Assembly (NCBI GenBank): GCA_003993805.1
Contig: RSEF01000014.1
Location: 5,618,019 to 5,682,018, forward strand
DNA length: 64,000 nucleotides
Reading direction: 5' to 3'
DNA from: Himantopus leucocephalus
Lineage: Eukaryota; Chordata; Aves; Charadriiformes; Recurvirostridae
The notes below the pieces were generated by a model. That model saw only the letters and a program-made list of their open reading frames with translations. It had not been told where the DNA came from and did not search any database. Shown here in pieces: positions 50,340 through 61,631 of the stretch; the stretch's first letter is position 1, and each line of letters starts with the position of its first letter. Made by a program: the position numbers and the translations under genes.

Positions 50340-51900
50340 TATCAAATCAATTCCACTGGGATTTGTGTCCGCTCTAATCCCCTATTCAGTCTCAATCTCA
50401 TTAACATACCAGGCTTAATTGGCATTTCATCCCTGCATTGTGTCTCCAAAATGAACAAGGTGTAATTATGTTAAAAACAGCACTTCAACGGTTTTAGTTT
50501 AATTCATGTCATTCATCCGCGTCAGAATGAACGCAGATGTTCTATTGCGGGATACAGCAAGAGATGAGCAGCTTTGAAACCACACTTTTTAGTTAAAAAC
50601 TTTATGTTAAAAAAGTTATTTAAGTGAAACGTAAAACACAGTATTTTCTTCTTTTGTTTCAGTTGCTATACAACATTAACTTTCAAAAGCTGGTTCTGCT
50701 TAATTTGATTTTTCATTTTCAAATGAACAGCTGTGTTTAAGTCTAAAAGCCCTTTGTTTAAGCATACAGAGCCCCAGAAAAGGTTTGAACAAAGCATCTT
50801 TCTGTAAACACTTGATTACCAGGAAAGGCCTGGCTTTCAAAGTAATCTAGGGGTGGTTTTGCTCTAGGTTCTCTTTTACAGGAAAAAAATTGCATCACTT
50901 CTCAGATGTCAAACAACAAAAGCAACAAATGTTTTACTAATTGCATGGGCTTCTTGTATTCAAGGTGAATAAGGGAAGACAGAAGAGGGTTTTCCAAATG
51001 GCCATTTTCAAACAATTTTTCCCCCTTCCCCAGCTACAGACACAAACCCACGGTAATGAAAACCACAACTAATCAGCATCATATTTTAATTGACAGCAAA
51101 TCAACCATCCTTGGATTTTGTGGTCAGATGGGTCCTCTTTAATACAGATAGTTTCCAGACAGAGTATTTGTATAAGATATGCTATTTTAATTAATATTTA
51201 GGTTCAAAGCAGCTACAGAAAACAAGGATGTCAGCTAAGAGTCATTTAATAAGGATTCTTAATCAAATATTATTGTGCGTTAAGAAAAAGACTCAGCGCG
51301 GAGGCCCAAGTACTTGCCCAGACTTTGAGTTTTAAGATTCATTTTGGTAACGCTGTACCCCTCACTTCACGGTCCTTGTGGGGAAGTAAATGCATAGGTA
51401 GAAATCTCTTTATTAAAAATTAGGTAAGCTTTCTTAAGGGATTACTGGTGAAAATACTTTGGAAATGTAAAGATACCTATTAAGCCAATTCCCATTATAT
51501 TTTCCCAACTAGGAAGCATGACAAACACAACATCTATTGTATAAATTCTGTCATTTCCTAATTGCATGGCATCAGGTAAATATGAGACAATTTAGAGTAG
51601 CAGGTAAATGTGTAATTAGGGAATTAAGATTTATTATTCAGAATGCATAATAATGATGAGTGACTCGAAGGTGCAGCCAAAGAAGCAAACAGAAGTACCT
51701 CTAGAAAATCACTGATACAGCCGGCAGCGGGGGCTCGTAATGCATTACAGGTAACTGGAGTGTAATAGCCAAATGCACCAAATTCATTCACAAACTGATC
51801 AAAGAGATCGTCTAAAAGGTTCTGGTCGAAGTCAGTGTGATGAAAAATCTTTAATAAAAGCACAGACAGCATTCACAAAAAATATTGGTGTCTTTTTAAT
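50340..51900. promoter_or_regulatory. possible conserved non-coding block (unproven)
   Basis: Long AT-rich sequence free of recognised repeats, with many short palindromic or homeodomain-like motifs, for example GTGTAATTAGGGAATTAAGA near 51610 and ATTTTAATTAATATTT near 51183. An 82-codon minus-strand frame at 51624-51872 (including NLLDDLFDQFVNEFGAFGYY) lies at its left-to-right end. It has no convincing acceptor and donor pair and no family I recognise, so I read the block as non-coding. This is a compositional judgement only. Confidence 0.28.
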
Positions 51901-54900
51901 AATGACCAGTTAATGATGCTTTATCAAAATATGACATGGATTTAGAAATCTCAGTGCAAATTCCTCCTAGCAGGTACATCCACACAAAGCTGTGTTTTTA
52001 TCATCTTCTGAAAGGAAAAGAACATTAAATGTTATTGTATCACTTTGTACACAAAGGATACAAGTTCTAAGTTATTCTCATAAAAAAAACCATAACATAA
52101 CTATAAGCACCTCTGGGTGCAAACCCTGTGTTTTTAGGGTTTTTTTAAATTTAATTATTTAAAAGCAGGGTTAGACAATCATTCTGTACATCTTTTTCCT
52201 CCCCTGTAATACCTGCTTGAGAACTTCATCTACATATGATAGACGGTAGACATCTCAAGGATAATTCTCTTCCTACAAGTTTTGTGAAAATAAGCAGCTG
52301 GTGAGGGGAAAATTTGGAATTCACAAATTCGCCCTTAATTCTTTCGTCCCTGATCTAATCGTTGGTGTGGAGTACAGCAGCCCACATGCTGCTATCCAAA
52401 ATACTCTGTAGGAAAAGAGCAACGGGGAGAAAAGGATGGTGGTTTTCCAGGCGAATGAAGAATCAACAGAAAAATTAAGCACAATTCAGTTTAAAGAAAG
52501 CTAATTAACCAAGACAGAGAAATCCATAGGAAATTAAAGCTCATTGCTCATGAAACCACTTGTTTGGTCTTTCTGGCAAGAGCTGCTAAAAGGTCCATTC
52601 AATATCTGACATACTTAAAAAAGTACTTTTCCCAGAGGTCTGAGAAGTCTCAGACCCCGAGTTCAGAGCCATTTAAGCATATGCTCCATCGTCTTATCCA
52701 GTTTAAACCCAAACGCACAATGGTCCAATTCTACTGAGACCCACACCACCTGGAGACAGTATTACACATCTCGACTTCCTTTCTCCACTAACAAACACAG
52801 GAAAAGCATAAAAGCACAGGAGGTGGTCAAGGAGAAGCTCATTTCAGGTTTATCTTCAACTAAGTCAGATTTAATACAAAACCAGATGTATTGATTGATT
52901 GCCAGTAATAAAAGCCTGTTTATTTCATGCTGCTGTAACTTGGGAGCTAGAACTTATCTCCAGCAATGCCATTATGTTTAGTATTCAAAACTTATAAACA
53001 ACATCTGACCCTCTAGGCTTAGGAAAGAGTCCAAAACCTGTGTTTTTACTTCACTGTTGCATTTACGACCATACAGCGCAGTTAGAATATAAACAGTTTT
53101 AAAGCCACCTGCTTTTGCAAAAGTTATTTTCCATAATTAAATATTTTCATATCAAAGTCATCCAGGTTATCTAAAAACATTTGTTTTTCCTTCATCCATA
53201 TAATCAAAAGCAGCATATGGTATGAAGTAAAACCATAACTATAAGAACACAAGCCAAATAATGTCACTAAAATGATTACTGCAAATCTCAAACCTCAGAG
53301 AAAGCAAGACCTTAACCGGCTTAACTGTCTTCATTCAAATAAGAGATGCTATAAAACTCTAAGTTATCCTCAATATCGGTTGCATATTTTTATATCTCTT
53401 TTGACAGGGTCTAGCATTTATCCTGTTAAACCACATCAAGTCTTCTCCGCAAAATCCCGTATACTTCGTTACACGGCAGCGAAGGGCCGCCTTACTTGGG
53501 ACACCGTCTGTACGGTCTGCGTCTCTGGACCCCAGCAGGTTATATTTTGAGTTGCCTGATCAACTTTGGCAACGATGCTTATTTTGCACCGCAGAATCTC
53601 GTGGTGGGCGCAGGCGCCGGTGACGTGTCACAAAGCACCTGAAGGTGGAAATATCCGTCCGTCAGGTCTGCTCAGGAGGTGGCAGCTATCTACTTCTTGT
53701 CACACAGCGGCTAGATGCCCAAAGCATCAGGAGTACGGCACGGCCACCCGGCAGCTGTTCCCCGTTACGTGGTAGGAAGCCCAAACACACCCATCACGGG
53801 AGACAATACGGGTCCAACGCGAGATAGTCACAAGCCCTCGGGAAGCCCAGGGGAAAAGCTGCACGGAGCGGACTACTGAAAGAATTCCTATGGCTTGCAA
53901 CTCACTCCTGCCCTCAGCCGCAAGTTCATCAAGAAGCAAAAAGCACCAGCTAAACTGTTCCTAAATGCCACACATAGGTCACAAGCGCCAAGTGAACCGT
54001 CCATTTTAATAGAAGTAGACTTCTATGAAAATCAAAAGCCGTGCAAGTTTAGCTGCTGAAGAATTCATGAACTTGCAATAAGCAAGGTTTAGGTAAGGAC
54101 TACACAGGTGTGCAGAGAAGGTACACAGAGAAGTCACGCAAATACGGACTTCAAACAAGAATTTTAAGTTTGCTCTTCAGATATCTACCTCTTCAAAGAC
54201 AACAGGTCTAGGATTCGTGGTAAAGTAAATGTGAGCGCATGAGAAGTTTTTAACATACTGCTGGGGAGGCTACAAATCAGTCCTTGCTGTAAAGTGAAAC
54301 ATGCTAAAACGGCACGATAAATCAATGAAGCGAGGCAGGGAGGTAACGAACGGCACACAGGAAAGCTGGCTTAACACACAGAAAATGGAAAGGCAGAGGA
54401 CTGGTAACACCAGTAAATGCAGTCAAAAAAAGAAAAAAGGATAAGATCAACAGTTATCTTCAGAAAACTATGAAAGCACACAGCATACGGAGACAGGAGA
54501 AAAGAATAGTTGCGTATATAGTGACAATTTTACCAGGGATGAGAAAAATGCTTCTTTATATAGGCACAGAGTGCTCTACTTGTGTATGAGGAAGATAAAC
54601 TAGAACACCACCTATGTGAGCAATCAATTTTCCAGCAACATCAGGAGGTGGAGCTGCGTATTGAATAGGTAACAGAAAAGATTAGGGAAAAGTCAGGTGT
54701 ACTGAAAGCAGAGAACCACATTTAGGTAATTTTCAACTACCGCTATTAAAAGCAATCCCACTGCAGCCCCTTCTGCAGGACAGGAGCTGTAACGAGTATT
54801 TCCTAAGAGCTCCAAAATTCAGCTCAGTTTCAGGTACAGCATCACAGAATACGAGACGCTAAAAAAACCAAAGGAAGACATCATTAAATCATAAAGCAAA

Positions 54901-56177
54901 ATATTTTGGCATCGGGTATTTTTAGCTGCAATTGGCAGAAGATGACATTGAAGTAAAAAATAAAGAGCAGAACTGAGAGAAAATTCTACGACTAAACAGA
55001 ATTTATGTGAATACTGCCTAGGATAAAAATTCAAGGATCTGGCAGAAGCTACCCCGTAAGTCAGTTCTTGGCTACAGTACTGTGTATATAACTTCTAAAT
55101 ATTTTACTGAAGCTTTCATTATAGGTAATCAAATTAAATCAAGAATAGGCTAACTGTTCTACTCCAGCAAAAAAACCTACCTATAGTCATTCGGGGATAT
55201 ATATGAAAAGTTAAATGTGTCATGGATTGTGCCACAGCCATATCGGTCTTTCCCTCCAACACAGATCAGAGGACAAAATGCAACATTCAAAACTTCAATA
55301 AATCAATTAAAAAGGTACAACCCGACCCCTACAAATGTGGGGGTTGGTCTAGAATCCAAGAGGTTCTTCCAGTTCCTGCATTTCCATGACAGTCGTGCCC
55401 AAGCTGCAAGGTGCTGTGCAGAACCTGCCTGTACGTACCCACCCAGCAAGCTCTGAAAAAAACCCAGTTACAGAAGGAAGAATATTCTCTTGGGAAATGG
55501 AAAGCGCAGGTGCAAAGATCTAATGTACAGACCAACGTTAAGACTGCATCCCGTGTGATAATCACTTGGGGTGCTCGGTCAGGCCTCCCTCCTGGTGCCT
55601 CGATCAGTCCCTGCTGAGAAGAGAAGCAATCCGGTGATTTATAAAGCTTAATTTTTTTCTGGCATAGTACACATGGCATTAAAAAAAAATAAAGGCATTT
55701 TTTCTAGAAATGCCAGGGAGAATTGCATATAATATTTCTTTAAATTTTAATGACACATCAAAACGTTTGGGGTTCCCCCCCCTCCCCTGTATGGAAATCA
55801 CAGTACATTGTTGGAAAGTACGCTTTCCCGGTAGTTCTATTAGTAAGCCATCATGAAAAATGTATCAAAGGCAGTTCCACAAAACTAGTATTTGTTTTCT
55901 CAAAAGTGAAAATACAACACACAAAAAAATCCCAACCTATCAGCGTAAAACCACGCAAAACCACAATCTAACAGAACATTAACCAAAAAAAAAAAATCCA
56001 AACTGGAAATACTGTAGAAACAGAAAAGCTGCCAAGCTTCAACACCTTCATTCTCACAAGGTGCGAAACTGCACCCATCCAGCCCAGCTGTTACACCATC
56101 CACTGACCTTCTGCCTGGCCATTTTCCAGGTACCTCAACAGCTGGAGGGCCAGGAGGAATGCCCCCCCTTCTCTAGT

Positions 56178-56335
56178 AAGAAAAGCGTGGCCAGCAGGGC
56201 GAGGGAGGTCATCCTCCCCCTCTGCTCCGCCCCGGTGAGACCGCATCTGGAGCGCTGTGTCCAGTTCTGGGCTCCCCGGTTCCAGAAGGACAGGGAACTG
56301 CTGGAGAGGGTCCATGGCGGCCCAGAGACCCATGA
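56178..56335 (+). mobile_element. CR1 LINE fragment lacking both ends
   Basis: One frame encodes [20 protein letters not shown] followed by [20 protein letters not shown] and LERVHGG, the CR1 ORF2 C-terminal motif series also seen at 43834-44280. The match ends soon after GGAGAGGGTCCATGGCGGCC, so the 3' UTR and terminal repeat are absent. Confidence 0.88.
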
Positions 56336-58880
56336 GAGAAGGACAAACAAGTCGACATCGACATGCCAGGAGGACCACGCGAGGGTACAGACAGGGCACC
56401 GTAGCATATTGGTTTTTAGAGCTCCCATAAAGGCTCTGAGGAGCTTCAGTACACAGCTTTCCCCCCCGAGAAAGAGACACTTCCCACATTCTCCCACATA
56501 TGGTTTATTAATAAGTCAATGAGACTTATTTACAGAATGTATCGATGACACAATAGTTCCTGGATCTCCCCGCACCCTCTGATCAGCTAGGTCTTTTACA
56601 CCTTGCATGGTATAAATACAGCATCTTAAAAGTTACGTAACAAGAAACCCTTGAAAATTTTAGCATGCTAGAAAAAAGGTTTCAAGAACACACCATCAAG
56701 TTCTACCTCCCTGGATGCTGCTAGGAAAACATTTCTCATTGCCTTCAGTTTTTTTCCTTTTTTTCCATTAGTATGTCTGTCTCCCTCCTTTTGCCTGGGA
56801 CGAAGCACCAAACAGGATTTCCCAGCACAATGCACATCCGTTCCTCAGCTCGGCTGTTCTCTTTAGACATGAACAGCCTATAATCAAAAAGAAATCATAA
56901 TCATAATACAAACAGCTGGATTCATATTCCCCTCCATAGACTGCAAAGCCATATATTTTCTGTACAAAGAGGTGAATTCTTACGGCTAAATAGTGTTTGT
57001 GTAAAGAAGGATTGCTCCATGCTGGGCTGACGGTTTCACTTTTGTAGGGCTTTATTTTGTACTAACTCTTCTCTTACCAAACCAGCTTTTTTCCTCCAGA
57101 TGAGGAGGGGAAAGAACAAAAGCAAAGTAAAATGGGAAATGCAAATACTTTCAGACTCACAGATTAAAGGGTTAAATACAACACCTATCTGTTCTTGGGA
57201 GATGAGGAAGTGCTGGCTTGCTACAATCACCCTTGCGGTTTACATTAGAAATCCTCAGTGCCTGTTAACACTTAACTCATGACTTTGTTTCCTGAAATAT
57301 TCATCAGTCCTGCATTGGAGCCTCAGTTTGTAAATGACATTTGATTTTTAATTCTACAAATTACATAAGCAGTGACTCCTCACCCTATTTTCCTCAATAA
57401 CGAGTGGTGACTCAAAAACAAAAAGGATACAGATGTACGACAGCTTAAAGTCATCAGTTCTCACTTCCTCAGTCAGCCCGACCACGACGGGTCAGGCCAC
57501 AGCGCTAAATCCCTCCACAAATCCTTAAAAACAGTCTGCAGCCACTGGGAGTTTAGATAAACTCTGTATGAATGATTTATTCCTATTCTGAAAGCAAGTT
57601 GTTTCTTGATTTCAAAATGAGAAACGGTACACAAAGAGCCTCACTTCACAACACAACTCATACACCAAACAAATTCATTTAATTTATTGTCTGAGTTTTG
57701 ATATTTTTGCTTCCTCCCTACTCCTTATACCAATTAGCCTTCTCAGTTGTCAGCTTCATGGGTGGCAAACAGAAACCTCAGAATACTGATGCATTACCAA
57801 AACCAGCCCAAGCAGCAGTAGGCTGTCTGAAAAAAAGCAAGTGCTTGTAGGGAACGTTAGCGGTCTTTGCAACCCCAAAAAAGACAACGCAGCCTACACG
57901 TCCCTAAGCCCTTCGGATAAACTTGAGCTGGGAACTTAGTGACAAGGAATTAAGGAACTGATTTTAAAGCACAATGAAATATTCGAGAGGAGCAGATAAA
58001 CAAGTGAACACACACACACTCCCAGGATGGTGCAAACGGTGTTAATTTAACTTCATTTATTTTGTATTTTTTTTCACACCTCAAAAACTAAAATATGTGA
58101 CTATCAACAAAGAAACCCATGACTTACCATCTCAACACTTTTCCCCGTCTATTTACAAGCACTGAATTATTCATGTTGTATAAGGGTATATACAGGAAGA
58201 GATCCATATAGGTGGAAAACCAGAACACGTCAACTCCCAATCATGCCAGCCTTGTCTTAGAACACCATGAGAGAGAGTCCCAGAATGTTTAACTATGACA
58301 GAACTTCTGTAAAACTTCAGTCTCTGATTTACTTTGATACTTAAAAATTTACCTTATGTTCACAATCTGCTCTAATGCAAATCACATTACTCTGGGCTAC
58401 AGCTCAATTTTATTCCGCTAGCGAGGAACTTTTATTGGCAGTAAAGCCTAAGAGAATCAAACTTGCCCTAATTAGGTTGTTCCCTGTGTCTTTCCTACAG
58501 GAGAAGCACATGCCATACCCACAGCCATTGAACCTCAGGTGTATTCTATCTCTACTACTCCGAGGGGAAGTTTCACTTCTGAAACAGTAGATCATCACCA
58601 TGTTACTGTATATAGAGTGTTTTATGTGTTGTGGCTCAGCAGTCATAAATGTCAAGAGTACCAATGGCAAAAGCCAAAGGTCCTTTGCTTTCCTTCCCAC
58701 AGCTCTGACAACGCTTCCTAACACTAGCCCTGTGCTGTACGTGGGGCAGCACCGGTGCCAAAGAGACTCGAGACGGTCAGCAGAAGCCCTCAGATAGTGC
58801 TGAGCGCCGGTCCAACCAATGCCAAGGATTGTATTTGGATTTTTGGGGGTGACAGCGAAAAAAACGCAGTTGTTTTCTTA

Positions 58881-58930
58881 GCGGTTGGACTAGATGATCG
58901 TTGCAGGTCCCTTCCAACTGAACTATTCCA
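58881..58930 (+). mobile_element. CR1 LINE, very short 3' end
   Basis: GCGGTTGGACTAGATGATCG is followed by TTGCAGGTCCCTTCCAACTG and AACTATTC, the CR1 3' end without an obvious multi-copy terminal repeat. Some CR1-like sequence may extend upstream, but I cannot place its start. Confidence 0.82.
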
Positions 58931-59854
58931 TCTTACTCTTTTTACAACTGGCAAGACTCTTTTCTTCTAATGTACCTCTTAAACTGTTGTCACTATTCCA
59001 AAACTATCCCACTACAAAGGCTTTTCAACCCATCTCCTCTTCAAATTAGTCACCCAACAGTTATCCCCACAGTTTATTAAATTCCCTCTGCTCTGCAGTC
59101 AACCGCAACGCAGCTGCGCAGTCAGAATGATAAATACCCCCGAAAAGCACAGAAGAATCCAAGATACACTGCTTAATTTTGTTTGCTCCTTCGCCCGAAG
59201 CCACTTTCTCCTCTGACACAATATTTGATATTGGCTCAGAAACCTCGTATTTCTCCAGGCCATTGCGGGAGCCTCATCCGAGCGCAGCCCTGACAGGGGG
59301 ACTATACAGATCAAGTAAGGACTGTAAACAAAACACATCCTGTTTATGACAGTCGGCACAGAAGAGCCATTTCCCTCCTGCTTGGCACTTCCCAACATGT
59401 CACTTGGCATCTCCTCGCTGTTTTGGGAGGAAAGCTCATTAGCAAATTCATTTACTGCTAAGAAATTCTCCTCCTGAAGGACCGTATCTCAAGCGGGAAG
59501 CATCGGGAAGGGATCGCAGCACATCCGGGGGGGGGTCTGGATGCTGATGGAAGTTGTCAGTTTTCCAGGTAAAAGAGATCAGATGTTTCCAAATCGCTGC
59601 GTTTCCACACAAAAATAAATGGGTGAGAAGCTGCAGCTATTCACTGGCTTCTACCACAGCCTCTACGGCAGAAGCTGTGCGCCTCAAAGGCTATTTCGAA
59701 CTAATGGATCTTTCTACGATGCATTTTAGTCTTATGACTATTCAATCCTATCTTTCTCTACTAAAATATAGATAGCATAACACAAATTCACCTCCTACAG
59801 AACGGACTATTGTTAGAATGTCCTTCTACCAACCTCAGCGGAAGCCTTTCAGAG

Positions 59855-59890
59855 AGAGAGAGAAAAAGAAAAACAGAAAAAAAGAAAAGG
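59855..59890. repeat. purine-rich (GA)n/A-rich tract
   Basis: AGAGAGAGAGAAAAAGAAAA and following A/G-only sequence. Confidence 0.85.
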
Positions 59891-61047
59891 CACACATCTT
59901 CCTGTTTTCCAAACTGCTTTATCCATAATGCCCAAGGCTAGACTGAGTTTGGCAGATAAAAAGTTGGAATTTTATCTAACAAACTACTTTATTCTTTCCG
60001 TCAACTAGTGCCAGTACAAAGGACACATACAATCAAGGATATGGTAATACACCCCGAGGTCACACTGCACCTGGGGGCAGGAGAACGGAGAAGCAGCCCA
60101 CGGTCCCAATCAGTCACAACGGTCTACTCTCTATTTGTCTAAAGGGGACTTGAAAATGGAAAATAAAACCAAATGAATGCTGTAAAAAAGAAGAACCTTG
60201 CAGTTGACAAAAGCGTTTTTCAAGATTGTTGAAAAATTTGGAATTTTTTTTTTTAAATATACCTCATATACCAAAGCACATCTTTGCTACCATGAAGGGC
60301 TTGAAGACTAGCAAGGAGTGAAATCACAACATGACATGAAAGAAACCGAGGCCACAGTCGTGATGTCATTGCTGACACGGCTGGAATAGTTTAGGATGTC
60401 ACCATGCCAGAGGCGAGGCAGCGAGGGAACTGCGGCAACTCAGTTGACTCCACAAGGCATTGAACAAGTAATTAGACAAGTCTTTGCAGCAAAGAACAGT
60501 CATCTGTTAATCGTATTTTAAAGCTATCAGATGACCATGTTGAGTCACTACAACAAGATTATCACACAGTTTAGACTCCAGTTATTGTGATAATTGTTTC
60601 ACTCTGGCACAAAGCAGACACACAAAGCAATGCTGTTTTGTTCTTAAATATTTGTAAATGCAGGGTAAATTGGGGGGTGGGGGCTGTTAGTCAAGTGGCA
60701 GAAAAGTTACCGTTCTTCAGGCTTATTTATACACCTTTCACAAAGTGGTGCACAAAGTACACAAAGATGTTTATTTAGAGTCTTTCCAGGTCATCACTAA
60801 GCAAAATCTTAGCTATGGAAAAAATAAGATCAAAGCCTAAGTACAATGAGTGCTTACACAAATTAGATCTATAATGGGTTTCCATATGAGGTACCTTAAA
60901 TCTCCATAAAAACAGGAAGAAAGATAATCCCAAATATCACCAACAACACTGGACAAAACGGACAGACTGCAAATCTGGGACTTTGCCAAAAGTAACTTGA
61001 TAAAAATAGCTAAATCTGTAGCAGATTGTGTACACAGACACACCACC

Positions 61048-61092
61048 AAAAAAAAAAAAAAACCCAAAAAATCAAAGAACAAGAACAAATGG
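61048..61092. repeat. A-rich low-complexity tract
   Basis: A run of about sixteen A followed by CCCAAAAAATCAAAGAACAA-type sequence. Confidence 0.85.
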
Positions 61093-61610
61093 CAGCCTGT
61101 TCAGAAGATGTCAGAGCAGGAAAAACACCGCAGTTCAGGCTGGAAAGGCCACTCTGAAGGAGCCACCTGGAATCTAAAGACAGGAATATCGGATGGAGAT
61201 ACGGACAATGTGGGGACTCGGCACAGCATCAGTACCTGCTCCATCTCCGAAATGGTTAAAGCACGCAATAAGCCTGCCATAACGCACTCATCTTAAATAC
61301 TGCTGCAAACTCAGAACACTCTTTCTAAAGTTAGATTGGGTAAAGTGAAGTCTGCTAAAGCACAATTAAGCGTATTACAAACTGGGTTCAGCTCGCTGCG
61401 GGGAATCGATAGATCCCCCTGGTTCTGTGTCCCTGCAAGTAACGAATCAATCAAGCGAGTGCCTCGCTCTACTCCCACACAGGAAGCAAATCTGTTTACA
61501 GTCCTGGAATAAATAAATAAATGAAACTCAACACCAGACAACACCCTAAGTTTTCCTCAGTGCATGATATTAACAGCAGAGGACTGAACAGCCAATTGTA
61601 GCAGTCACAC

Positions 61611-61631
61611 NAAAAAAAAAAAAAAAAAAAA
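61611..61631. repeat. poly-A run with an unresolved base
   Basis: A single N at 61611 is followed by twenty A. The base call probably failed at the homopolymer edge. Confidence 0.95.

Larger units (their letters stand above)
44991..56177. other. long intronic stretch without a recognised gene
   Basis: About 11 kb with no clear interspersed repeat, the longest repeat-poor block in the window. It contains AT-rich stretches suggestive of conserved non-coding DNA (45200-46160 and 50340-51900) and low-complexity tracts near 47270-47310, 49520-49560 and 49941-49988. No coding exon is recognised. Confidence 0.55.
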
